A stretch of 64,000 nucleotides of DNA from Sulfuricurvum sp. (GTDB taxonomy: Bacteria; Campylobacterota; Campylobacteria; Campylobacterales; Sulfurimonadaceae). This document shows positions 26,907-36,998 of this stretch, piece after piece; position 1 is the stretch's first letter; the number at the start of each line of letters is the position of its first letter. The stretch lies in the NCBI RefSeq assembly GCF_028710345.1, contig NZ_JAQTUH010000002.1:352378-416377 (forward strand), in the 5' to 3' direction. Both the position numbers and the translations under genes were made by a program. The notes below the pieces were generated by a model, which had not been told where the DNA came from, made no database searches, and saw only the letters and a list, made by a program, of their open reading frames with translations.

Positions 26907-29138
26907 CTACTCGAAAATTATTTCACGGTTTCCTTTTGCATTAGGGGGCGAGAGTATTCCGTTTTGTTCCAATTGCTCGATCAGAGTGGCAGAACGGTTG
27001 TAACCGATTTGCAATCGCCGTTGCAGGTAACTGATCGATGTTTTTTGTTCCGTAAGTATGATATTTTTTGCCTCTTCATAGAGCTCATCGAGAGGTTTAT
27101 CGTTCTCTTCACCACTCCCATTTTTGACAATATCAGTTTTGTCTCTTAAAAATCGGCGGTCATAATCAGGTTCGCGTTGTGCCTTGATAAAGTTAACAAT
27201 TTTTTCGATTTCCGATTCACTACTCCATGGCGCATGGAGGCGCACTAAACCACTCATTCCAGGAGGGGTAAAGAGCATATCACCACGACCGAGAAGCGAT
27301 TCGGCACCCATGCCGTCAAGGATGATTTTACTGTCGATTTTTTGTCCCACTTTATAGCTGATGCGTGAGGGGAGGTTGGCTTTGATAAGCCCTGTAACCA
27401 CATCGACACTTGGTCGTTGCGTGGCAACGATGAGATGGATACCGCTTGCTCGCGCCATTTGTGCAAGTCGCGCAATAGAATACTCTACATCCTTACCGCT
27501 GGTCATCATTAAATCGGCAAGTTCATCGATAATAACGACGATATAAGGGAGTTGTTCACCTTTTTCGGCTTTCATTTTTTCATTAAAATTTTCGATGTTT
27601 TTGGTACGGGTTTCAGACATCAATTGATAACGGCGTTCCATCTCATAGACCATGTTGTTGAGTGCTGAAATTGCCTCTTTGGGCTTAGTAATAACAGGGG
27701 TGAGTAGATGCGGTATATCGTTATAGACAGAAAACTCCAACATTTTTGGATCGATCATGAGTAGTCTAAGCTGATCGGGGGAATTTTTATACAAAAGACT
27801 CAAAATCATCGCATTAATACCGACACTCTTACCGCTTCCTGTTGTTCCTGCTATGAGAAGATGAGGGAGCTTTTTGAGATCGGTGATAAAAGGTTTACCG
27901 ACGATATCTTTTCCTAAAACAAGGGTAAGCGGGGACGCTGCTTCTTGGAAAAGTTTACTCTCAAAAATATCGCGTAGATAGATGGTTTCGACGGTTTTGT
28001 TCGGAATTTCGATACCGACAACATCTTTTCCCGGAATAGGGGCTTGGATACGGATGGTTTGTGCACGAAGAGCCATGGCTAAATCATCTTGGAGTCCGAG
28101 AATCTTGGAGACTTTGATATTTGCGGCAGGTTTAAATTCAAACGTAGAGACAACAGGACCTGCATAGGTGCGGACAACGTCACCGTCGATATTAAAATGG
28201 GCAAGTTTTTCAATCAAATCCCGAATTTTATCATCCAATTCGCTCTCATCGACAACGTTTTGTTTTTTGGGTGGGTATTGTAAAAAATCGGTTGGTGGGA
28301 GTTTGAAATTTTTTGGTTTTTCGCTCACACCTTTGTCTATTTGTTCGAGCAAAATTTTATTCTCTTCGAGCTCATCCACAACTAATGCATGTTGTTTAGA
28401 CTCTTTTACCTTTTTTGCCATACTTAAAATGGTTGATTCTTTTACTGCTGGCTCTATTTCAGATATCTCTGCCGGTACACCCTTTATTTCTACAATAGCT
28501 TCTTGTTTCTCAGGGACAAAAGTTGCTTGAACGGGTTGTGTCGGCATATCATTAGATGGATTAATGTCGAAAGTGGGGAGGGTATAAGAGGGTGCATCTT
28601 CATAATCACTTTCAAAAGAGTCATCATAGGTTTCTATTTTTTCATTATGGATTATTTTTGATGGTTTAGGGGTAGCAAGAGGCTTTGCCATATACTCTTT
28701 AAACGGACGAAGAAGCTCACCAATCGATTCTTCGAGGACAATGACCATAGAGACAGCCACAAGCATTAACCATAGTATCCATAATCCAAAACTGCCGATA
28801 TAAACACCTAAAAAATCGACAATAGAACCTACTGCACTACCTCGATATTCTCCATCCACAACCATCGCTTGAAAAAAGAGGAGGGTAAATAAAAGGAGAG
28901 TAAATATCCCTCCCATCTCAAGACGATATGCTAAATTACTACTCCCTTTATAAAAATAAAAAAGAGGAACCATTAATAACAAAAGATACATGTACGCGAC
29001 GTAACCAAAAACATAGATATTATTTTGTGCAAATGTCGCACCGTAAGCACCGATAATTGCGGGGTCTGAAATTACAGTAGCCAAGCCTAAATAAAACAGT
29101 ATGCCAAAACTGCCAATGAAAAGTATATCGCGTAAAAT
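26907..29138 (-). CDS. ftsK: DNA translocase FtsK (probable ATT start)
   Basis: A ~743-residue FtsK/SpoIIIE translocase that pumps DNA through the closing septum. It has membrane helices at the N-terminus, an acidic linker (about 145-300), a RecA-like motor with Walker A GTTGSGKSV and Walker B VVIIDELADLMM, and a C-terminal winged-helix gamma domain (SISYLQRRLQIGYNRSATLI). The first conventional start is TTG at 29084, which leaves only three helices. The frame stays open upstream and encodes another helix (DILFIGSFGILFYLGLA), starting at an ATT (29138) with AAGGA six bases before it. I extend to that ATT; the alternative is the TTG. Confidence 0.85.
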   Translation of the reverse strand: MLRDILFIGSFGILFYLGLATVISDPAIIGAYGATFAQNNIYVFGYVAYMYLLLLMVPLFYFYKGSSNLAYRLEMGGIFTLLLFTLLFFQAMVVDGEYRGSAVGSIVDFLGVYIGSFGLWILWLMLVAVSMVIVLEESIGELLRPFKEYMAKPLATPKPSKIIHNEKIETYDDSFESDYEDAPSYTLPTFDINPSNDMPTQPVQATFVPEKQEAIVEIKGVPAEISEIEPAVKESTILSMAKKVKESKQHALVVDELEENKILLEQIDKGVSEKPKNFKLPPTDFLQYPPKKQNVVDESELDDKIRDLIEKLAHFNIDGDVVRTYAGPVVSTFEFKPAANIKVSKILGLQDDLAMALRAQTIRIQAPIPGKDVVGIEIPNKTVETIYLRDIFESKLFQEAASPLTLVLGKDIVGKPFITDLKKLPHLLIAGTTGSGKSVGINAMILSLLYKNSPDQLRLLMIDPKMLEFSVYNDIPHLLTPVITKPKEAISALNNMVYEMERRYQLMSETRTKNIENFNEKMKAEKGEQLPYIVVIIDELADLMMTSGKDVEYSIARLAQMARASGIHLIVATQRPSVDVVTGLIKANLPSRISYKVGQKIDSKIILDGMGAESLLGRGDMLFTPPGMSGLVRLHAPWSSESEIEKIVNFIKAQREPDYDRRFLRDKTDIVKNGSGEENDKPLDELYEEAKNIILTEQKTSISYLQRRLQIGYNRSATLIEQLEQNGILSPPNAKGNREIIFE

Positions 29139-29216
29139 GGAAGATCCTTGTAAATATAAAAAGTGTATAAATTATAGCTAAAAAAGAGAGACAGCCCTCT
29201 TTTTTATTGCATTTTG

Positions 29217-31154
29217 CTATAAATAATTGACAAGTGAGAGTTTAGAAACTTTCGATATTGTCGAGAGCATTGCTTGATAGCTGAGAGAAAGTTGTTGTAA
29301 TTTTAATTGTGATTCGGCAATATCAGTGTCAATTACATCGGAGCGCAGCATTTTTGTACTTGTAATCAAGAGGTCACTGCGATCACTGGATGATTGTAAT
29401 ACTTGTGAATATGATCCTGATTCAGTTTGCAGGCGACCTACATGATCATTTATATCATCAATCATTTGAATGGAATTTTGGATTCCAATATTGCGAGGAT
29501 CGGTTGTATCAGATCCATTTGCACGTGTTTTACCCTCTTCAACAGATTTGATGATTTGATCAATTTGAGTAAAAAAGTCGTTTTTAGGATCACGAACTGT
29601 AAGGGCATTGTTAGCATTAAAGGTTAATGCACTACCAGTGGTTGTGGTGTAATCAGAAGATGTAGAGTCATAAATAGAGAGTGAAGCTTGTGTGGTAGCG
29701 TTGGTTTTATCTTTGAATGTAATTTTACCATCGTAACTTAGAGAAGTTGTCCCTAATGCATAAGATGCTTGCGTGGTAGACGCACCGGTAACGATTACAT
29801 TGATTGCATCCATTACTTGTTGATAGGTAACGTCGTTTAAAGCAGTTGGATTTCCATTTTCATCCAGTAAATCTGTTGCAAGATTTAGATTTTGTGAAAA
29901 TGCAGCACCAGTGATGGTCGTCCCTTCGAGATGAATAGTTGTGTTCGTCGAAAATGATCCAACATCTACAATTTTTGTTGCTGGGGTGGCATAAGTGTTA
30001 TCTGATCTTACAATTTGAGCTACGTTAGAAAGGAGTTCAGCCCCTTTCTGTGTAAACTGAGTTTGATCATAATTGATCCCTTCTATTGTGTCGAGTGTGT
30101 TTGTAGGATTAAACCCGCTTTTGGTAAATTCTTTGACATAGAGTCCAGGGGTGGTTATCCCTGCTGTTTGAAAATCAGTTGAACCAGCTTGTAAGGTGGT
30201 AATGTCAGTTATAGCATTTGTTGCTGCCGTTCCTCCGCTAAAATCAATTGCCGCAACCATGTGAAAATCCAGTTTACTAGAACCCATAGTTTTATCACTT
30301 ATCTCAATTTGACCATGTGGATTGAGTGTTACATTGACTTTATTCGTTCCATAGGTATTTGATATCTCTTTGAGTAAATCATCCATTGTATCTGTTGCTG
30401 TAAGTTGAATCTGTTTTTTGAATGTTGAGCCGTCAGTTTTCGATCCCTGAATATAAAAATAGGAATCGGAAGATGAATTAGCTACTGTATTTCCCATTAG
30501 ATCGCCTATGCTATTTGCTGAAGTAATATAGGTGTTTTTGTCATTTTTATATAAATCTGTCAGATTAGGCTGCACAATATTGGTGGTGATAGTACGGTTA
30601 ATTTTACTCTCTTCGCCTAAAAATAATTGCGCACCGGAAATATTGTATTTTTGTTTTACTCCTGAACCTAAAAATGCTAGTTGATCTTTGTTGTTTCCTT
30701 GATACACACCATGATCATCAATCGGTTTTTGTGAAGATGCGGTGCCAGAAAATAAATATTGACCACCGATAGAAGTGTTGGCTAGTGTCATTAAATGATT
30801 TTGTAGACCACGTAATTCTTTCGCTATAGCTTGAATACTTGCATCAGATTGTGTAGAATTAGCGGCATTGACGAGTTTTACTTTCATAGATTCCATGGTT
30901 TTAACGATATCACCAATAGTAGTATCTGTTTGTGTAGACATTTTAAATGCATTTTGTGCACTACTTTTTGTTTGTGTTAAAGTAGTGATTTCATCATCTA
31001 AACGAAGAGTATTGGTCGATATATTAGGATCTTCGTATGAATATTGAATTTTCTGTGTGGATGATATTTGTTTGTTAACATCAAAAAGCTGTTGATTTAG
31101 TTTATTGTTTTCGCCGTAAATATTATTATAGTATGATGAAGAGGTTACTCGCAT
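29217..31154 (-). CDS. flgL: Flagellar hook-associated protein FlgL (HAP3)
   Basis: A 645-residue long FlgL. The N-terminal helix region (MRVTSSSYYNNIYGENNKLN ... QISSTQKIQYSYEDPN) and the C-terminal flagellin-like helix (SSDRSDLLITSTKMLRSDVIDTDIAESQLKL) form the coiled-coil core that joins hook and filament; the long middle is the variable outer domain. Epsilon FlgL proteins are longer than the ~310-residue E. coli form. I chose the ATG at 31154, with AAAGGGA before it, rather than the in-frame upstream start, because family members begin MRVTSS-like. A sigma-54-type promoter lies just upstream. Confidence 0.9.
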   Translation of the reverse strand: MRVTSSSYYNNIYGENNKLNQQLFDVNKQISSTQKIQYSYEDPNISTNTLRLDDEITTLTQTKSSAQNAFKMSTQTDTTIGDIVKTMESMKVKLVNAANSTQSDASIQAIAKELRGLQNHLMTLANTSIGGQYLFSGTASSQKPIDDHGVYQGNNKDQLAFLGSGVKQKYNISGAQLFLGEESKINRTITTNIVQPNLTDLYKNDKNTYITSANSIGDLMGNTVANSSSDSYFYIQGSKTDGSTFKKQIQLTATDTMDDLLKEISNTYGTNKVNVTLNPHGQIEISDKTMGSSKLDFHMVAAIDFSGGTAATNAITDITTLQAGSTDFQTAGITTPGLYVKEFTKSGFNPTNTLDTIEGINYDQTQFTQKGAELLSNVAQIVRSDNTYATPATKIVDVGSFSTNTTIHLEGTTITGAAFSQNLNLATDLLDENGNPTALNDVTYQQVMDAINVIVTGASTTQASYALGTTSLSYDGKITFKDKTNATTQASLSIYDSTSSDYTTTTGSALTFNANNALTVRDPKNDFFTQIDQIIKSVEEGKTRANGSDTTDPRNIGIQNSIQMIDDINDHVGRLQTESGSYSQVLQSSSDRSDLLITSTKMLRSDVIDTDIAESQLKLQQLSLSYQAMLSTISKVSKLSLVNYL

Positions 31155-31189
31155 GATATATCCCTTTAAACTATTCTTGGAACAGATAA

Positions 31190-31205
31190 AGCAATAAAAG
31201 TTCCA
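31190..31205 (-). promoter_or_regulatory. Sigma-54-type -24/-12 promoter of flgL
   Basis: On the minus strand TGGAAC-N5-TTGCT matches the RpoN consensus TGGCAC-N5-TTGCA with correct spacing. Its -12 element lies ~36 bases before the flgL ATG. Hook and rod genes in Campylobacter and relatives are RpoN-dependent through FlgSR, so the site fits the gene. Confidence 0.6.
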
Positions 31206-31303
31206 CACTCTATTATCGGCAAAAGTAGAATTTCTATTAGTAATGTTACTTTTACATATTTTTAAGCAAAGTATCTCTATACTTCCACCTCTTCACAAGA
31301 CAT

Positions 31304-31387
31304 GCCAGTGTGGTGAAATGGTAGACACGCCGGATTCAAAATCCGGTGGCGCGAGTCGTGGCGGTTCGAGTCCGCCCACTGGTACCA
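31304..31387 (+). tRNA. tRNA-Leu, anticodon CAA
   Basis: An 84-base class II tRNA with an encoded CCA end. The acceptor stem GCCAGTG pairs with CACTGGT, the anticodon arm is CCGGA-TTCAAAA-TCCGG giving anticodon CAA, there is a long variable arm, and the T-arm contains GGTTCGAGTCC. Leu identity follows from the anticodon and long variable arm. Foreign-looking genes start ~220 bases past its 3' end, a typical integration point for islands. Confidence 0.95.
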
Positions 31388-31611
31388 CCTCTCTATATAA
31401 ATCCCCTTAAAACATCGTAAAATAGGCGCTTTGATAGCCACTTTAAGAATTCAAAAAATCAATCATTTCTACCCTATTTCTACCCTGAAAAATCTGCTTA
31501 GTAAATTTTACCTATTTAAAATGTGTATTTTATTCTACTTGTAGTGATGAATATACTATTGTTAGTGCTAATTTATGCAATATAATGGGGCTGATTTGCT
31601 ACAATCTTCAA

Positions 31612-34380
31612 ATGAACCAAAACCCTGAACAACAAGCCCGTGACCAGATTGATACAATGCTCAAAGCTGCAGGCTGGGCTGTACAAAACAAAAATGGGAT
31701 AAACCATAGTGCTGCAGCTGGTATTGCAGTGCGTGAATATCAAACAGATATTGGTCCTGCTGACTATGTATTGTTTGTAGATCGTAATCCTGTTGGGGTA
31801 ATCGAAGCAAAACGTGAGGAAGAAGGTCATCACATTACTACCGTGGAAGAGCAATCGGGTGCCTACGCCAACAGTAAACTCAAATGGGCGAATAACAAAG
31901 AACCACTCCCTTTTGTCTACGAGAGTACGGGAATTATTACCCGTTTTACCGATCGGCGTGATCCTAAACCACGGTCGCGTGAAGTGTTTAGCTTTCACCG
32001 TCCCGAAACACTTGCTAAATGGGTAAAAGAAGAGAAGAGTTTACGTGGTAGACTCACAACATTTCCGACTCTACCACCTGATAAACTTCGTGATTGTCAG
32101 CTCAATGCTGTAACGAAGTTGGAGAGCTCTTTTGGTCAAAATCGTCCCCGTGCATTGATTCAGATGGCGACGGGAGCGGGTAAAACGTATACAGCCATCA
32201 CTTCTATTTATCGTCTTTTGAAACATGCTCACGGTAAACGGATACTTTTCCTCGTCGATACGAAAAATCTCGGTGAGCAAGCGGAAAAAGAGTTTATGGC
32301 ATTTGTCCCCCAAGACGATAACCGCCAGTTTACAGAGCTATACGGTGTTCAGCGGTTAAACTCGTCATATATTGCTACTGATTCACAGGTGTGCATTAGT
32401 ACGATTCAGCGGATGTATTCGATCCTCCGTGGGGGCGAGTTGGATGAATCGGATGAAGATATCAGCCCTTATGAGTACACATTGACTCAACGCCCAAAGG
32501 AAGTTGTCTATAATGAAAAAATCCCGCCGGAGTTTTTTGATTTTATTGTCATCGATGAATGTCACCGCTCTATATATAATGTTTGGCAGCAGGTACTCGA
32601 TTATTTCGATGCATTTTTAATCGGGCTGACAGCAACGCCGGATAAGCGGACATTCGGTTTTTTCCATGAAAATATTGTCAGTGAATACACACACGATGAT
32701 GCTGTAGCCGATGGGGTTAATGTCCCATATGAAGAGTATATCATCACGACGGAAGTAACGAAACAGGGCGCGAAGCTGACAAAAGAGGCGGATGAAGAGG
32801 GTGTCGTTATTAAACAACTCGTTGAACATCGAGACAAACTGACTCGACAAAAAATGTGGCGCGAACTCGATGACGATATCCCCTATACTCAGAGTCAGTT
32901 GGATCGAAAAGTAGTCAATCCAAGTCAAATCCGTAATATCATACGTGAATTCAGAAACAAACTCCCTATTCTTTTCCCAAATCGTCAGCATGTCCCGAAA
33001 ACCCTTATATTCGCCAAAAGTGACTCTCATGCTGACGATATTATCCAAATCGTCCGTGATGAATTCGGTGAGAGTAATGAGTTTTGTAAAAAGATTACCT
33101 ATCAGGCAAAAGATCCTAAAGAGACATTGCAAGCTCTACGAAATGATTATAACCCCCGTATTGCCGTCACAGTCGATATGATCGCCACAGGAACCGATGT
33201 TAAACCGCTTGAGTGTCTTATATTTATGCGTGATGTCCGCTCCCGTAATTATTTCGAGCAGATGAAAGGGCGCGGAACCCGTATCTGTGATATCGATATG
33301 ATGCAAAAAGCGGGTACCGATATCACCCATGACAAAACCCATTTCGTCATCGTCGATGCGGTGGGAGTGACCGAGACGATCAAGACAGATAGCCAGCCTC
33401 TGGAGCGTAAAAAATCCGAATCGATGAAAAATCTGATGATGAGCGTCCTGATGGGTGGAGCGGATGATGAGGATACCTATCGCTCTATCGCCGCGCGTCT
33501 CGTACGTCTGAATAAAGAGATGAGTACCAAAGAGCGCCAAGAATTTAAAGATATCGGCGGTCACTCGATCGAGGAGGTTGCTCATGCTTTTCTGGCAGTA
33601 CATGATATGGATAAGCAGGAAGCGAGAGCACGGAACTTGTTTGATCTAAGCGAAGATGCGGAAGTCACTGTAGAACAGTGCGAGAAAGCACGTGTGGTAC
33701 TGAGCAACGAAGCTGCACATACTCTAAATGGTGAGTTGGTCGAATATGCTGAGAGCGTCCGTCGCCGTCGTGAGCAGATCATCGACAGTATCAATATCGA
33801 TTCGGTCGTATTCAGCGGTTGGAAAAGTGATAGCGAGGATGAAGCTAAAACCGTTATTGAGAGTTTTCGAGAGTATTGTGAATCGAACAAAGAAGAAGTG
33901 ATTGCATTAAGGATATTTTTTAACGAACCGTATCGTCGCCGTGAAGTGACCTACCGTATGCTAAAAGAGCTACTGGAACGATTGAAAGAACACCGTCCGC
34001 CGTTAGCTCCGATCCGTATCTGGGAAGCGTATGAAAGACTAAATGGTGCCAGCGGAAGCCCCAAAAGTGAACTCTCTGCTATCGTAGGCCTTGTCTGCTA
34101 TATTTCAGGTGTAGATGATACACTCACGCCTATGGAAAAGCACGTCGCCCAAAACTTCCAAAACTGGGTGTTTCGCAAACAAGAAGGCTCCGCTCCGAAA
34201 TTCACCGATGAACAGATGAATTGGCTCCGCCGTATCCGTGACGAGATCTCCCGTTCGTACCGTTTTGATGTAGAGGATTTGGAGATGATGGAGCAGGGGG
34301 GACTTGCCAAAGCGTACAGTGCTTTTGGGGATGGACTCTATGGGATGATCGATGAGATGAATGAAGAATTGGTAGGATGA
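31612..34380 (+). CDS. hsdR: Type I restriction enzyme, R (restriction/translocase) subunit
   Basis: A 922-residue HsdR of the EcoEI-like (type IB) kind. The N-terminal PD-(D/E)xK nuclease shows D51 and E65-A-K67 (VGVIEAKRE). The SF2 motor has Walker A ATGAGKT (186-192), DECH (315-318), GLTATP, and motif VI near MKGRGTRICD. The C-terminal ~200 residues are the EcoEI_R_C region that docks to the methylase core. With HsdM and HsdS it cuts unmodified DNA far from its recognition site after ATP-driven translocation. I chose the ATG at 31612 (MNQNPEQQARDQID) as the family-like start; 31585 is also open. Its stop overlaps hsdS. Confidence 0.93.
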   Translation: MNQNPEQQARDQIDTMLKAAGWAVQNKNGINHSAAAGIAVREYQTDIGPADYVLFVDRNPVGVIEAKREEEGHHITTVEEQSGAYANSKLKWANNKEPLPFVYESTGIITRFTDRRDPKPRSREVFSFHRPETLAKWVKEEKSLRGRLTTFPTLPPDKLRDCQLNAVTKLESSFGQNRPRALIQMATGAGKTYTAITSIYRLLKHAHGKRILFLVDTKNLGEQAEKEFMAFVPQDDNRQFTELYGVQRLNSSYIATDSQVCISTIQRMYSILRGGELDESDEDISPYEYTLTQRPKEVVYNEKIPPEFFDFIVIDECHRSIYNVWQQVLDYFDAFLIGLTATPDKRTFGFFHENIVSEYTHDDAVADGVNVPYEEYIITTEVTKQGAKLTKEADEEGVVIKQLVEHRDKLTRQKMWRELDDDIPYTQSQLDRKVVNPSQIRNIIREFRNKLPILFPNRQHVPKTLIFAKSDSHADDIIQIVRDEFGESNEFCKKITYQAKDPKETLQALRNDYNPRIAVTVDMIATGTDVKPLECLIFMRDVRSRNYFEQMKGRGTRICDIDMMQKAGTDITHDKTHFVIVDAVGVTETIKTDSQPLERKKSESMKNLMMSVLMGGADDEDTYRSIAARLVRLNKEMSTKERQEFKDIGGHSIEEVAHAFLAVHDMDKQEARARNLFDLSEDAEVTVEQCEKARVVLSNEAAHTLNGELVEYAESVRRRREQIIDSINIDSVVFSGWKSDSEDEAKTVIESFREYCESNKEEVIALRIFFNEPYRRREVTYRMLKELLERLKEHRPPLAPIRIWEAYERLNGASGSPKSELSAIVGLVCYISGVDDTLTPMEKHVAQNFQNWVFRKQEGSAPKFTDEQMNWLRRIRDEISRSYRFDVEDLEMMEQGGLAKAYSAFGDGLYGMIDEMNEELVG

Positions 34381-36380
34381 TGGCGAAAAAAGAAAATAGT
34401 TTACCCAAAGGCTGGAAAAATGTACGGCTTGGAGATTTTGTTCATTCAGCTAAAGGTAAAAAGCCGAAAAATCATTCTAAAGAATTAACACAACTCTGTA
34501 AGATCCCGTATATCGATATTGATGCTTTTGATCGGAATAATATTAATAGCTACACCGATGGTATTGGATGTGTAGAGTGCAAAGATACTGACTTTCTAAT
34601 GGTATGGGATGGCTCTCGATCTGGGTATGTCGGTAAAGGTATGAATGGAGCGTTAGGCAGTACGCTTGTACGTCTTGATTTTAAAGATGTATTTGACAAA
34701 TATGCCTATTATTTCTTACAGTCAAAATATCAATTACTAAATACTCGTGCCAAGGGATCAGGGACTCCGCATGTTGATCCGCATTTACTATGGAATTTTG
34801 AATTATTGATTCCACCTTTGGAAATTCAACACCGCATAGTCGAAAAAATCGAAATCCTTTTCAGTGAACTCGATAACAGTATCAGGAATCTCAAAGCGGC
34901 GAAAGCTCAGTTGAAGCGCTACCGCCAAAGTGTTCTAAAATCGGCGTTTGAGGGGAAACTTACCGCTGCATGGCGTGAAGCTAATGCTGATAAACTGGAA
35001 ACGGTTGGAACGCTGATGGAGCGGATCAAAGCGGAGCGCGAAACAGCGTATGCGTCAAAATCAAGAAAGCCAAAAGAAATTTTGCCGCTCACTGCTGATG
35101 AGATTGCTGGTTTACCGGAGTTGCCAAAGGGATGGAAATGGACAAGAATTGCGAATGCAGGCTTGGTACAACTGGGTCGTCAAAGGAGTCCAAAGGATCA
35201 TTTTGGAGACCATATGCGTCCATATCTAAGAGTTGCAAATGTATTTGAAAATAGAATAAATATTGATGATGTTTTAGAAATGAACTTTACACCAGAAGAA
35301 TTTAAGACCTATAAATTAGAATATGGTGATATCTTGCTTAATGAAGGACAAAGTTTAGAACTCATTGGTAGGCCTGCTATGTTTAAAAATGAGATGGAGA
35401 ATGTTTGTTTTCAAAATACATTAGTTAGATTTAAATCTTATGTTGGAATTGAGTCAAAATATTGTTTATATCTTTTTTTACATTATTTTCATCATCAACA
35501 ATTTCAGAAAATAGCTTCATGGACTACGAGTATTGCACATTTAGGGGCTGGACGATTTGCTCAACTTGGATTTCCATTGTCATCAACTGAAGAACAGCAT
35601 CAAATCGTCAATGAAATCGAATCCCGCCTCAGCGAAGCCGATGTGATGGAACGAACCATCGATGAGTCTCTGATCAAAGCGGAGAAGATGCGCCAGAGTA
35701 TTTTGAAAAAAGCGTTTGAGGGGAAACTCGTATTGCAAGATAAACCTGTTGTAGAGTCTACAATACAAGTGAAACAACTCTCTTCGACCGATCTCCATGC
35801 AGGGATTATTGCCCTAACGATGAAACTGCACGAGGGGACTCCTCATCAAAATAAACTTAATCATGTGAAATGTGAAAAAATAGCACATTTGTGCGAAGCA
35901 TTGGTCGGTATCGAGCTAGGGCGTACTCCGGTACAGGATGCCGCCGGCCCGGATGACTATCCACATCTGAAAAAAGTAGAGCATCGTGCCAATATGGTAG
36001 GATGGTTCCATGTGTGTGAAGAGTCTATAGGTCACACTTACGAAAAAGGTAGAAATTTTAACGCTTTGGTCGAATCGGTGCGAATATCTCTGGGATTAAA
36101 GCTTGCAGAGGTCGAAAAACTGCTTCAAATTATTCTACCGATGGATTTAGTAAGGGCTGAGATTTTTGCTACAACATATGCCGCATGGAATAACCTTTTG
36201 ATGGATGGAAAACAGCCCGATCATAATGAGATAGTGCAAAGTGCGAGAGAAGAATGGTCATCCCGAAAAATGAATATTGATCGTGAGCGCTTTTATAAAG
36301 CAATTGAATGGATGACTAAAGTAGGAATTGTTCCAATGGGACAAGGAAAATATGTAAAACCGATGAAAGTGAAAAAGTAA
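34377..36380 (+). CDS. hsdS: Type I restriction enzyme specificity subunit with long C-terminal extension
   Basis: A 667-residue HsdS; ordinary HsdS proteins are ~400-460 residues. Two target-recognition domains (about 15-180 and 255-420) are each followed by a conserved helix ending in the near-repeat SVLKSAFEGKLT (about 197-208) and SILKKAFEGKLV (about 448-459). These set the bipartite DNA target. Residues ~464-667 form an extra helical domain (for example HLCEALVGIELGRTPVQDAA and FYKAIEWMTKVGIVPMGQGK) that I do not recognise. It may bind the methylase, the R subunit or the next gene product. It overlaps hsdR by four bases (ATGATG). Confidence 0.9.
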   Translation: MMAKKENSLPKGWKNVRLGDFVHSAKGKKPKNHSKELTQLCKIPYIDIDAFDRNNINSYTDGIGCVECKDTDFLMVWDGSRSGYVGKGMNGALGSTLVRLDFKDVFDKYAYYFLQSKYQLLNTRAKGSGTPHVDPHLLWNFELLIPPLEIQHRIVEKIEILFSELDNSIRNLKAAKAQLKRYRQSVLKSAFEGKLTAAWREANADKLETVGTLMERIKAERETAYASKSRKPKEILPLTADEIAGLPELPKGWKWTRIANAGLVQLGRQRSPKDHFGDHMRPYLRVANVFENRINIDDVLEMNFTPEEFKTYKLEYGDILLNEGQSLELIGRPAMFKNEMENVCFQNTLVRFKSYVGIESKYCLYLFLHYFHHQQFQKIASWTTSIAHLGAGRFAQLGFPLSSTEEQHQIVNEIESRLSEADVMERTIDESLIKAEKMRQSILKKAFEGKLVLQDKPVVESTIQVKQLSSTDLHAGIIALTMKLHEGTPHQNKLNHVKCEKIAHLCEALVGIELGRTPVQDAAGPDDYPHLKKVEHRANMVGWFHVCEESIGHTYEKGRNFNALVESVRISLGLKLAEVEKLLQIILPMDLVRAEIFATTYAAWNNLLMDGKQPDHNEIVQSAREEWSSRKMNIDRERFYKAIEWMTKVGIVPMGQGKYVKPMKVKK

Positions 36381-36392
36381 AAGGGGTGATAA

Positions 36393-36998
36393 ATGAGCTT
36401 TGCATTTAAAAACTGGAAGACCTTTCGTACACAGATGCAGCGAGAAGGGATCACCGTCGCAAAATTTGAATTCGTGTATTATCAATGTCAATTTGGGATG
36501 ATCTACAGCTTGGAACAAAATGTATTTTGGGTAGCAAAAAGAGGAACTCAGAGCGCATTTCCGATCTATTTGGATTGGTATCACGCTTCCGTTATTTTAG
36601 ACAACGAACCTTATCGACAATTAGCAGTCTGCAAAGACGAAGTTTTTGATCTGACCAAGCCTTATAACCCTTTTGATTTTTTGAAAAAGCTTGATGAACA
36701 TATCGGTACACATCCAACATTGCAAAGAGCTACGGCGGCTGATTTTCACTCAGTTGCCCGTAACGCTATCTCTGATGAAGATAAAATTTACTTTCAGCGC
36801 TTTATGCCTCATGCTCCGGGGACAAGACACGTTACGGGAGCAAATATCGCCAAAGTAAGAAAAATTTTGGGAAATACTATCGCGGAATTTTGTAAAGAAA
36901 ATAATGTAAGTGTAGCATTTACGGATCAGCCGAGCGAAAAATCGTTTGCGATGATCGAAAATCCTAAAAAAGTGTTGGAAGAACAAGATGAAGACTAA
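36393..36998 (+). CDS. Unknown protein inside the hsd locus
   Basis: A 201-residue soluble protein with no signal peptide or membrane helix and no domain I recognise. It is rich in aromatic residues in the first half (FEFVYYQCQFGMIYSLEQNVFW) and ends in an acidic tail. It starts 12 bases after hsdS with GGGGTG before the ATG, so it belongs to the hsd transcript. Accessory genes of unknown role inside hsd loci are known in Campylobacter (the rlo genes). It may partner the HEPN-like gene that follows. Confidence 0.65.
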   Translation: MSFAFKNWKTFRTQMQREGITVAKFEFVYYQCQFGMIYSLEQNVFWVAKRGTQSAFPIYLDWYHASVILDNEPYRQLAVCKDEVFDLTKPYNPFDFLKKLDEHIGTHPTLQRATAADFHSVARNAISDEDKIYFQRFMPHAPGTRHVTGANIAKVRKILGNTIAEFCKENNVSVAFTDQPSEKSFAMIENPKKVLEEQDED

